From assembly GCA_902489335.1 (NCBI GenBank), contig CABTZO010000063.1, positions 1 through 5,469 on the forward strand: a stretch of 5,469 nucleotides of DNA, in the 5' to 3' direction. This stretch comes from an uncultured Oscillospiraceae bacterium (GTDB taxonomy: Bacteria; Bacillota; Clostridia; Oscillospirales; Acutalibacteraceae). The notes under the pieces are model-generated. The model had not been told where the DNA came from, ran no database searches, and was given only the letters and a program-made list of their open reading frames with translations. Positions 1-5,469 of this stretch are shown here, piece by piece (within the stretch, counting starts at the first letter, position 1; each line of letters begins with the position of its first letter). A program made the position numbers and the translations under genes.

Positions 1-335
1 GCTCTCTTGCTTGGCGTACAACACATAAAATGTCTTTGTTAAAAACATTTGTCCCTGCCGCAAAATCAGGAATTTTAGCCGCTACGGTTTTGGGAATAGG
101 TCGTGCAATAGGGGAGACAATGGCGGTTATAATGGTTGCCGGAAATCAGGCAATGATACCGAAAAAACTGTCTCAGGGTGTCAGAACAATGACTGCGAAC
201 ATAGTTCTCGAAATGGGTTATGCGGCAGATCTCCACAGAGACGCACTAATTGCAACCGCTGCCGTATTATTTGTATTTATTTTAATTATCAACCTTTCTG
301 TAATGGTAATTAAAGGAAAGGTGGTAAAAGAATGA
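1..335 (+). CDS. pstC: PstC, phosphate ABC transporter permease (C-terminal part, 5' truncated)
   Basis: This is the C-terminal third of PstC, one of the two membrane permeases of the high-affinity phosphate importer PstSCAB. The reading frame is open from position 3 and the gene starts outside the window; the ATG at position 30 is an internal Met, not the start. The frame opens inside the EAA loop that docks onto PstB (SLA..TTHKM, then FVPAAKSGI). It continues through the PstC signature GRAIGETMAVIMVAGNQ and ends with a last membrane helix (about 79-104 codons into the visible frame) and a short basic tail. Adjacent pstA and pstB confirm the assignment. One oddity: where the family has Leu-Gly in the EAA loop, codons 12-17 read Trp-Arg, which replaces the conserved glycine; this may be an edge error. 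The stop overlaps the pstA start as ATGA, which implies translational coupling. Confidence 0.95.
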   Translation, partial: SLAWRTTHKMSLLKTFVPAAKSGILAATVLGIGRAIGETMAVIMVAGNQAMIPKKLSQGVRTMTANIVLEMGYAADLHRDALIATAAVLFVFILIINLSVMVIKGKVVKE

Positions 336-1186
336 AAGACAGAGCTGTTAAGAACGCAAAAATTAAATCTGCTACACTTAAAATCATAGTTTATTTAGCA
401 GCAGCAACAACAGTTTTTATTCTTGCTTCAATAATATTCTATGTTTTGATAAAGGGTATTCCGCATTTGCAACCCGATTTATTTAAGCTCAAATATAACT
501 CGGTTAATGTGTCAATGATGCCCGCAATGGTTAATACCGTTGTTATGACTTTGTTGACTTTAGTATTTGCGATACCCGCAGGTATTTTCACCGCAATATA
601 TTTAGTCGAATATGCAAAATCAAACAATATTTTCGTAAGGTTAATAAATATAACGACAGAGACCTTGGCGGGAATACCGTCAATTGTTTACGGACTGTTC
701 GGTTATCTGTTCTTTGTAACAAAATTGAAATTCAGTTACAGCTTGATTGCGGGCTCTTTGACGCTTGCAATTATGATCTTGCCTCTTATTATCAGGACAT
801 CACAGGAAGCGCTTATGTCAGTACCGGATATGTATAGAGAGGGTAGTTTCGGCTTGGGTGCAGGAAAACTCAGAACAGTTTTCAAAATAGTTTTGCCCTA
901 TGCGATGCCGGGTATTTTGTCAGGAATAATCTTGGGAATAGGAAGAATAGTAGGCGAGACCGCAGCCTTGATATACACGGCGGGAACTGTAGCCCAATAC
1001 TACGACGGATTTTTGGTTTCGGGAAGAACACTTGCAATCCATCTTTATGCACTTTGGGTTGAAGGACTTCAAACCGACAGCTCATATGCAACGGCGGTTA
1101 TTTTATTGATTGCGGTTATGATAATAAATGCTATGGCAACATTTGTAGCTACCAGAATAAGAAAAGGAAATAAAGAGGATGAATAA
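332..1186 (+). CDS. pstA: PstA, phosphate ABC transporter permease
   Basis: PstA pairs with PstC to form the phosphate channel in the cytoplasmic membrane. The 284-residue product has the usual length and shape. There is a basic N-terminus and a first helix at about 16-41, then hydrophobic helices at about 66-93, 112-130, 136-155, 193-215 and 253-275. The cytoplasmic EAA loop at 170-189 is intact (REGSFGLG...KIVLP) and is followed by GIGRIVGETAALIYTAGT, a hallmark of PstA. The ATG at 332 is chosen because it overlaps the pstC stop by 4 bases and has a purine-rich ribosome site (GGAAAGGTGG, 315-324) about 7 bases upstream. It overlaps pstB by 8 bases at its 3' end. The EAA loop here serves as an internal comparison for the altered one in PstC. 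Nothing else is unusual. Confidence 0.97.
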   Translation: MKDRAVKNAKIKSATLKIIVYLAAATTVFILASIIFYVLIKGIPHLQPDLFKLKYNSVNVSMMPAMVNTVVMTLLTLVFAIPAGIFTAIYLVEYAKSNNIFVRLINITTETLAGIPSIVYGLFGYLFFVTKLKFSYSLIAGSLTLAIMILPLIIRTSQEALMSVPDMYREGSFGLGAGKLRTVFKIVLPYAMPGILSGIILGIGRIVGETAALIYTAGTVAQYYDGFLVSGRTLAIHLYALWVEGLQTDSSYATAVILLIAVMIINAMATFVATRIRKGNKEDE

Positions 1187-1925
1187 GTTTGATATTAAAA
1201 ATTTAGATTTATTTTACGGAGATTTTCAAGCTCTTAAAAATATAAATCTACCTATCGAAAATAACAAGATAACAGCTTTCATTGGACCTTCGGGTTGTGG
1301 AAAATCAACCTTTGTCAAGACCTTGAACAGAATGAACGATTTAGTCGACACTTGTAAAATACAGGGTGAAGTTTATCTTGACGGTGAAGATATTTTCAAG
1401 ATGGATGTAAATATTTTGAGAAAAAGAGTAGGTATGGTTTTTCAAAAACCAAATCCTTTTCCGATGAGCATATACGACAATATTGCCTATGGTCCGAGGA
1501 CACACGGAATAAAAAACAAAAAGAAACTTGATGAACTTGTTGAACGTTCACTGAAACAAGCTGCTATTTGGGAAGAAGTTAAAGACAGACTCAAAAAAAA
1601 TGCATTAGGTTTGTCGGGCGGTCAACAACAGAGATTATGTATCGCAAGAGCATTAGCAGTTGAACCGGAAGTGTTGTTGATGGACGAGCCAACTTCTGCC
1701 TTAGACCCAATTTCAACAACAAAAATTGAGGATTTGGCAATGGAGTTAAAAAAAGAGTATACTATAGCCATAGTTACGCATAATATGCAACAGGCGGCAA
1801 GAATCTCTGATAAAACGGCCTTCTTTTTACTTGGCGAAGTTATTGAATTTGGCGATACTCTTACGATTTTTAATAATCCGACAGATGACAGAACTGAAGA
1901 ATATATTACCGGAAGGTTTGGTTAA
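1179..1925 (+). CDS. pstB: PstB, phosphate import ATP-binding protein
   Basis: PstB is the cytoplasmic ATPase that drives phosphate import through PstC-PstA. At 248 residues it matches the family and every ABC motif is present: aromatic A-loop Tyr13, Walker A GPSGCGKST (36-44), Q-loop Gln89 within VFQKPNPFPMSIYDN (the PstB-specific form), ABC signature LSGGQQQRL (145-153), Walker B LLMDEP (166-171), D-loop SALD (173-176) and switch His201. The end EYITGRFG is also typical of PstB. The ATG at 1179 lies 8 bases inside pstA; an AAAAGGA (1162-1168) 10 bases upstream is a plausible ribosome site. The GAGG directly abutting the ATG is too close to be used. The protein appears fully functional and is expected to be co-translated with pstA. 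Confidence 0.98.
   Translation: MNKFDIKNLDLFYGDFQALKNINLPIENNKITAFIGPSGCGKSTFVKTLNRMNDLVDTCKIQGEVYLDGEDIFKMDVNILRKRVGMVFQKPNPFPMSIYDNIAYGPRTHGIKNKKKLDELVERSLKQAAIWEEVKDRLKKNALGLSGGQQQRLCIARALAVEPEVLLMDEPTSALDPISTTKIEDLAMELKKEYTIAIVTHNMQQAARISDKTAFFLLGEVIEFGDTLTIFNNPTDDRTEEYITGRFG
1911..1916 (+). promoter_or_regulatory. Ribosome binding site that fixes the phoU start
   Basis: GGAAGG lies 10 bases before the ATG at 1927, inside the last codons of pstB. It supports starting phoU at 1927 and not at the ATG at 1831, which would add 32 residues that overlap pstB and do not resemble PhoU. Confidence 0.7.
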
Positions 1926-1926
1926 A

Positions 1927-2574
1927 ATGAGAGATAATTTTAATAATCAGCTTAAAGAGCTAAGTCAAATGATGATTGAAATGGGGGAACTTTGTGAATC
2001 CGCTATTTCAAATGCTATTAAGAATTTTGATAAGAAAGATGCAAAAGCTCATAAAAAAACGGTGGAGACCGAAGCTAAAATTGATCTAAAAGAGAGTGAA
2101 ATTCAAAATTTTTGTACAAATCTTATGATAACTCAACAGCCCGTCGCAGGGGATATGAGAATGATTTTTTCCGCTTTAAAGATGATAGTAGATCTCGAGA
2201 GAATAGGCGACCATGCTTTTGATATATCAGGTTTATCCGAAGTTGTCAGACTTGAAGACATTGACAACACCGAAGCTAAAAAAGATATTGATGACATGCT
2301 TGAGCTTGTAAATTCAATGCAGAAAGCGGGATACGATGCATATATAAATGCGGATTTGGTAAAAGCCGGTGAAATAATCAAGAAAGACGAAGATGTCGAT
2401 AAAATATTTGCCAAAGTAAAGAGCGGTATCGTCGATCTTATTTCAGTTGATAAAATCAAGGGCGAAAAATGTTTAGATTTGATTTTGATAGCAAAAAGTC
2501 TTGAAAGAGTCGGCAACCATACTGTAAACTTAGCTGAGTGGGTAATTTATTCTATAACGGGTGATATTTTTTGA
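1927..2574 (+). CDS. phoU: PhoU, phosphate signalling regulator
   Basis: PhoU is a cytoplasmic helical protein that, in characterised bacteria, links the Pst transporter to the PhoR kinase and represses the Pho response when phosphate is plentiful. The open frame extends back to an ATG at 1831 inside pstB. The true start is taken as the ATG at 1927, one base after the pstB stop, because the product then begins MRDNFNNQLKEL like other PhoU proteins, has the usual length (215 residues), and has a GGAAGG ribosome site. The two PhoU repeats are visible: the first carries DLERIGDH (89-96) and the second LERVGNH (192-198). The second repeat has Asn197 where the first has Asp95; in PhoU structures these acidic clusters bind metal, so this site may be weaker, though I cannot say how common the variant is. 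It overlaps the regulator gene by 4 bases (TTGA). Confidence 0.96.
   Translation: MRDNFNNQLKELSQMMIEMGELCESAISNAIKNFDKKDAKAHKKTVETEAKIDLKESEIQNFCTNLMITQQPVAGDMRMIFSALKMIVDLERIGDHAFDISGLSEVVRLEDIDNTEAKKDIDDMLELVNSMQKAGYDAYINADLVKAGEIIKKDEDVDKIFAKVKSGIVDLISVDKIKGEKCLDLILIAKSLERVGNHTVNLAEWVIYSITGDIF
2560..2565 (+). promoter_or_regulatory. Ribosome binding site for the TTG-initiated regulator gene
   Basis: GGTGAT is complementary to the 3' tail of bacterial 16S rRNA and sits 5 bases before the TTG at 2571, within the last codons of phoU. It supports TTG as a genuine start; no in-frame ATG exists near the N-terminus of the receiver domain. Confidence 0.55.
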
Positions 2575-3239
2575 TCTATTGTGTAGAGGATGACAAATCA
2601 ATAAGAGAATTGGTTGTATATTCGTTGAACAACACGGGTTTCAAGGCAGTCGGATTTCCGGACGCCGAACAGTTGCATGAAAATTTGAAAACGGAAAAAC
2701 CGGAACTTATTTTGCTTGATTTAATGCTTCCCGGGGAAGACGGTATAACGGTTCTCAAAAAACTTAAAAGAAATGTTGACACCGCCGAAATTCCGGTAAT
2801 AGTCATAACGGCAAAAGATACCGAATATGATAAAGTTATAGGTCTTGACAACGGGGCGGATGACTATATAGTCAAGCCTTTTGGCATAATGGAACTTATT
2901 TCGAGAATAAAAGCTGTACTCAGAAGAACTAAGAAGACTAAGGAAGAAGAAATATACATTTGCGAAAATATTACACTGAACAACAAAGCCCATATAGTCA
3001 AGGTTGACGATGTCAATGTTGATTTAACCAACAAGGAATTCAAGCTACTATATTTATTGCTTAAAAACAGAGGAAATGTTTTGACAAGGGATTACCTTTT
3101 ACAGACAATCTGGGGTTACGATTTTGACGGTGAAACAAGGACTGTCGATGTTCATATAAGAACTTTGCGTTCAAAATTATCGAATGCGGGAGATCTCATT
3201 AAAACGGTTAGAGGTGTAGGATACAGGATAGGAAAATAA
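2571..3239 (+). CDS. phoP: PhoB/PhoP-type response regulator (OmpR family)
   Basis: This is a DNA-binding response regulator of the OmpR/PhoB class, expected to be phosphorylated by the kinase encoded next door and to activate phosphate-starvation genes, probably including this operon. The receiver domain (1-115) has the acidic pair Asp7-Asp8, phosphoacceptor Asp50 in LLDLMLPGEDG, Thr80 and Lys102 (KPF). After a charged linker (about 116-126) comes a winged-helix domain (about 127-222) with LTNKEFKLLYLLLKN, the recognition-helix region RTVDVHIRTLRSKL and the terminal wing TVRGVGYRIGK. The start is a TTG overlapping the phoU stop; the resulting N-terminus MIYCVEDD fits the first beta strand exactly, so little or nothing is missing. 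A weak start codon could keep regulator level below that of PhoU. The name PhoP or PhoB rests on operon context, since OmpR-family members look alike. Confidence 0.93.
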   Translation: MIYCVEDDKSIRELVVYSLNNTGFKAVGFPDAEQLHENLKTEKPELILLDLMLPGEDGITVLKKLKRNVDTAEIPVIVITAKDTEYDKVIGLDNGADDYIVKPFGIMELISRIKAVLRRTKKTKEEEIYICENITLNNKAHIVKVDDVNVDLTNKEFKLLYLLLKNRGNVLTRDYLLQTIWGYDFDGETRTVDVHIRTLRSKLSNAGDLIKTVRGVGYRIGK

Positions 3240-3240
3240 G

Positions 3241-4500
3241 ATGAAAAAACTAATCTTTTCGGGAATTTCGCTTGCTTCTTTTTTATCCCTGATTATTTTC
3301 TTTTTATTGCAAAACAGAGTAAACCGCTTGACGCTTATTGCGTTGAGCGTATTACTTATTATATCTCTGTCCGCGCTTGTCACATTTATAATTTTTAAGT
3401 TCTCCGGAAAAAAATTTCAAAACAGTGATTTTAATAAAAATGATGATGAGAAAACAGTAAAATTTCTAAACGACAATGTTGAAATTAAATCACAGCAAAC
3501 TGATGTTTTGAAGCAAAAACTCTTTAAACTTATGGATAACTACGGTGACGGAATCTTAATTTTTGATGAAAAAGGGATTTGTGTTTTTTCAAACAAAACT
3601 GCGAAAAATTATTTGAATATGAATAATGAAAACTTAAAATATGATGAGATTATTGAAGACGAAAAGTTTAATCTTTTGGTGTTGAAAGCGATAAGGGGAG
3701 AAAAGGACAGCGCCAAAACGGAAATTAACGGAAAATCTTTTCAATGCACTTCCTTTATTTTGGAAGAAATCAATAATAAATTCTCATCAATGATATCCTT
3801 GAAAAACATCACGGACAGTGAAAAAAATGAAAATATGAGAGTTGAGTTTTCCGCAAATGTCAGCCATGAGCTCAAGACACCGCTGACATCTATTATGGGA
3901 AATGCAGAAATTATCGAAACGGGAATCGCAAAGAGTGACGACATAAAAAACATTGCAATTAATATAAGACTTGAAGCTCAGCGTATGCTGAAATTGATTG
4001 ATGACGTTATAAATATTTCTAAATTGAGTGACAGTGAAGTCAAACAGAGTTTTGAAGAAGTGTTTATCGATGAAATTACAAAGGAAGTAATAAAGACACT
4101 CAGATACAGTGCAAGGAAGAAGAATATTCAGATAAATTTTGAAAGTGAAAATTTATCTCTTGCGGGAAACCGTCAGGTAATATATGAGATGTTTTATAAT
4201 CTGATCGATAACGCCATATCTTACGGTAAAGAAAACGGAACGGTAGATATTAAAGTATATAAAGACTCAAAAGGAAAACATTTTCGGGTCAGTGATGACG
4301 GAATCGGCATAGCTAAAGAAGATCAACAGAGAATTTTTGAAAGATTTTACAGAGTGGATAAAAGTCATTCTAAGTCAACAGGCGGAACCGGACTCGGTCT
4401 TTCAATAGTAAAGCATGGTTCTTTGATGCACGGAGCAAAAATCACTCTTGACAGCAGTTTAGGTGTAGGGACTAAAATTGATATCTGCTTTCAAAATTAA
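3241..4500 (+). CDS. phoR: PhoR-type sensor histidine kinase
   Basis: This is a membrane histidine kinase, the likely partner of the adjacent regulator in phosphate sensing. Its 419 residues comprise two membrane helices (about 4-24 and 31-53) joined by only about six residues, a polar linker (54-93), a PAS-like domain (about 94-195, beginning with KLMDNYGDGILIFDEKG), and a HisKA domain with His209 in SHELKTP. These are followed by an HATPase domain with N-box NLIDNA (320-325), G1 box DDGIGI (352-357), F-box FERFYRVD and G2 box GGTGLGLS (381-388). All catalytic motifs are intact. There is no extracellular sensor domain and no obvious HAMP domain, so a signal probably arrives through the PAS region or via PhoU and the transporter, as proposed for E. 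coli PhoR. The ATG follows the regulator stop after one base, with an AGGA ribosome site (3230-3233) seven bases upstream. Confidence 0.94.
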   Translation: MKKLIFSGISLASFLSLIIFFLLQNRVNRLTLIALSVLLIISLSALVTFIIFKFSGKKFQNSDFNKNDDEKTVKFLNDNVEIKSQQTDVLKQKLFKLMDNYGDGILIFDEKGICVFSNKTAKNYLNMNNENLKYDEIIEDEKFNLLVLKAIRGEKDSAKTEINGKSFQCTSFILEEINNKFSSMISLKNITDSEKNENMRVEFSANVSHELKTPLTSIMGNAEIIETGIAKSDDIKNIAINIRLEAQRMLKLIDDVINISKLSDSEVKQSFEEVFIDEITKEVIKTLRYSARKKNIQINFESENLSLAGNRQVIYEMFYNLIDNAISYGKENGTVDIKVYKDSKGKHFRVSDDGIGIAKEDQQRIFERFYRVDKSHSKSTGGTGLGLSIVKHGSLMHGAKITLDSSLGVGTKIDICFQN

Positions 4501-4508
4501 ATTTTATG

Positions 4509-4541
4509 AGTTCATATCAAATTTTTTGATATGAACTTTTT
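4509..4541 (+). terminator. Rho-independent terminator of the pst-pho operon
   Basis: A perfect 13-base-pair stem (4509-4521 with 4525-4537) encloses a TTT loop and runs into TTTTT (4537-4541). It starts 8 bases after the kinase stop codon. The stem is AT-rich but long and uninterrupted, so termination should be efficient. It separates the phosphate operon from the downstream surface-protein gene. There is no strong A-tract on the left, so use in the reverse direction is unlikely. Confidence 0.92.
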
Positions 4542-4564
4542 GTAAAAAAATTAAATATAAAAGC

Positions 4565-4594
4565 TTGCGATAATAATTATTAATATGGTATAAT
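4565..4594 (+). promoter_or_regulatory. Sigma-A-type promoter with extended -10 for the secreted-protein gene
   Basis: TTGCGA (4565-4570) matches four of six bases of the -35 consensus. After an 18-base spacer comes a perfect TATAAT (4589-4594), preceded by TGG to give the extended form TGnTATAAT (4586-4594). Transcription would start near 4601, leaving a leader of about 100 bases. A second perfect TATAAT at 4602-4607 has no convincing -35 partner; it may be a minor second promoter or simply AT-rich sequence. Confidence 0.75.
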
Positions 4595-4601
4595 TACGCA
4601 A
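4565..4601. repeat. Inverted repeat spanning the promoter
   Basis: TTGCG-A-TAAT (4565-4574) is mirrored by ATTA-CGCAA (4593-4601), nine pairs with one bulged A. The left arm contains the -35 and the right arm runs from the end of the -10 to the predicted transcription start. It could be an operator for a dimeric repressor, but four of the nine pairs are only A-T and the match could be chance. Confidence 0.35.
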
Positions 4602-4638
4602 TATAATTAAAATTAAATGTATTGTAATGTTTAACTTA

Positions 4639-4691
4639 GGACAGGAAAATCGGTTTATATTAAAAAATCGATAGTCCGGAAAATCTGTTTA
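4639..4691 (+). promoter_or_regulatory. Structured 5' leader with a direct repeat
   Basis: GGAAAATCGGTTTA (4644-4657) recurs as GGAAAATCTGTTTA (4678-4691), 13 of 14 bases identical and 34 bases apart. The RNA can also fold as a hairpin: GGAC (4639-4642) with GTCC (4674-4677), then an asymmetric internal loop, then ATCGGTTT (4649-4656) with AAATCGAT (4665-4672), including one G-U pair. The ribosome site lies directly after the second repeat copy. I do not recognise a known riboswitch class. A regulatory role is inference. Confidence 0.35.
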
Positions 4692-4699
4692 AGAAGGGG
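4691..4699 (+). promoter_or_regulatory. Ribosome binding site of the secreted-protein gene
   Basis: AAGAAGGGG lies 5 bases before the ATG at 4705 and is the strongest ribosome site in the window. It fixes the start, which also places a proper signal peptide at the N-terminus. Confidence 0.8.
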
Positions 4700-4704
4700 T
4701 AAAA

Positions 4705-5469
4705 ATGAAATTTATAAAGTTGAATTACAAAAGAGTATTTACTTTATTTATGGCTTTTTTAATTTCGCTTACTTTGTTGCCTGTCAATGTTTTTGCCGTC
4801 GGTGATATCGATTACGGAAATTTACCGAATGAAAAGGCAAAATATTTGAATTCAACGAATGTTGAAAAGCCGGCTGAATTTGAAAATGATCCTAAAACCA
4901 AAGACGAAGCCGATGCTCAGATTAAAGATCCTGAAATGCCGAAAACCTATACTTACATGGTAAATTACGAAGCACTCAGAAACAAAAATCAGGAAATTTT
5001 GTATCAACCATATACCGCAACTGTCGGAGATTTTTCTTATCAGTATAAAGATATTTTCGGAAATGATAAAAAAGTTATGACCGACAGTGAAAAAAATAAG
5101 ATTCAAAAAACCGTATATTTGCCTAAAATGGAAGATTATGAAACTCCCGTAGAGTCTTATTTTTTAAATTATGATATTATCAAAAGCAAAGCGACGACTC
5201 TGAAAGACAAACCAAACAATGGTTTTTTTGGTTCACAAACTTATCTTTATAAACCAATAGAGAGAAAAATAAAAATAAAACACATTTTTCAAGACTTGTA
5301 TGATAAGAATTCTTACGGTTATAAAGACGGTATGAATGAAAATATATTTACCTATCAAGACAGTTTTGTCGGTTTTGATATGATTGCGTTGCCGCTTGCC
5401 GATGACATGATTGAAGGTTATGTTCCGGAACAATCACAAATAGATGTTCGTATGCCGTCTTCTGCTTGA
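4705..5469 (+). CDS. Secreted cell-surface protein with MucBP-like segments, probably truncated
   Basis: I do not know a specific function. The 254-residue product starts with a classic signal peptide: basic residues 1-10, hydrophobic core 11-25, and a likely cleavage after VFA at 31. A polar, charged stretch follows (about 33-80), then two beta-rich segments. Segment one (about 81-184) contains YQPYTATVGDFSY and later TVYLPKMEDYETP. Segment two (about 185-254) contains ERKIKIKHIFQDL, then EGYVPEQSQIDVRMP. The pattern of a valine/isoleucine strand, a glycine-rich turn and a 'GYxxP' element resembles MucBP-type adhesin domains. There are no cysteines, as expected for an exported Gram-positive protein. 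The frame ends at a TGA (5467-5469) on the last bases of the window, inside segment two, with no LPxTG anchor, membrane tail or cell-wall-binding repeats. I therefore infer the N-terminal part of a larger surface protein, cut by a nonsense codon or frameshift. A short secreted protein remains possible. It has its own promoter and is not part of the phosphate operon. Confidence 0.75.
   Translation: MKFIKLNYKRVFTLFMAFLISLTLLPVNVFAVGDIDYGNLPNEKAKYLNSTNVEKPAEFENDPKTKDEADAQIKDPEMPKTYTYMVNYEALRNKNQEILYQPYTATVGDFSYQYKDIFGNDKKVMTDSEKNKIQKTVYLPKMEDYETPVESYFLNYDIIKSKATTLKDKPNNGFFGSQTYLYKPIERKIKIKHIFQDLYDKNSYGYKDGMNENIFTYQDSFVGFDMIALPLADDMIEGYVPEQSQIDVRMPSSA

Noticed and set aside
30..335. A complete small gene starting at the ATG at 30
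   Set aside because: The same frame is open upstream to position 3 with EAA-loop residues of PstC, so the ATG is internal and the gene is 5' truncated.
1831..1926. Longer phoU with an ATG at 1831
   Set aside because: The extra 32 residues overlap pstB out of frame, do not resemble a PhoU N-terminus, and the ATG at 1927 has a well-placed ribosome site.
2133..2516. Reverse-strand open frame of 127 codons opposite phoU
   Set aside because: It is a serine/isoleucine-rich mirror of phoU codons with no recognisable domain and no ribosome site that I can see. The other reverse-strand frames over 439-3953 and 4852-5433 look the same.
4602..4607. Second promoter using the TATAAT at 4602
   Set aside because: No acceptable -35 lies 16-18 bases upstream, and perfect TATAAT is expected by chance in such AT-rich DNA. 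It is mentioned under the main promoter only.
4611..4645. A Pho box (TTAACA-like repeats) upstream of the surface-protein gene
   Set aside because: Only one TTAACT (4631-4636) is present, without the regularly spaced further copies that PhoP/PhoB binding needs, and it lies downstream of the predicted transcription start.
1..5469. CRISPR arrays, tRNA or rRNA genes, insertion sequences, phage or defence genes
   Set aside because: I found no regularly spaced repeats beyond the leader repeat, no cloverleaf or rRNA-like stretch, and no transposase or integrase motifs in any frame.

Overview
The window is AT-rich, all recognisable genes lie on the + strand, and the layout is that of a Gram-positive (Firmicutes-type) anaerobe. 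The protein style (PstC ending with GRAIGETMAVIMVAGNQ, a PhoB-type regulator starting MIYCVEDD, and a secreted protein with KIKHIFQDL and EGYVPEQ motifs) reminds me of Peptoniphilus and relatives (Tissierellia). That placement is from memory and was not searched.

Positions 1-4500 hold the distal part of a phosphate-uptake and phosphate-sensing operon. The order is pstC (5' end outside the window), pstA, pstB, phoU, a PhoB/PhoP-type response regulator and a PhoR-type histidine kinase. The genes are packed tightly: pstC/pstA overlap by 4 bases, pstA/pstB by 8, phoU follows pstB after 1 base, the regulator overlaps phoU by 4 bases and uses a TTG start, and the kinase follows after 1 base. PstC and PstA form the membrane channel and PstB powers it. 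PhoU is expected to link transporter state to the kinase, and the regulator would switch phosphate-starvation genes. The kinase has almost no extracellular part, which fits sensing through the transporter and PhoU. A strong intrinsic terminator (4509-4541) closes the unit.

Positions 4542-4704 are non-coding. They carry a good sigma-A-type promoter with an extended -10, an inverted repeat around it, and a roughly 100-base leader with a 14-base direct repeat and a possible hairpin. This drives a separate gene (4705-5469) for an exported protein. It has a clear signal peptide and two MucBP-like segments, but it stops at residue 254 in mid-domain with no wall anchor. It looks like the N-terminal part of a larger surface protein cut short by a nonsense codon or frameshift at the window edge.

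I see no new biological system here: the Pst-Pho block is standard in content. The points most worth checking are the premature stop of the surface protein, the Trp-Arg in place of the conserved Leu-Gly in the PstC EAA loop, and the structured leader upstream of the surface protein.
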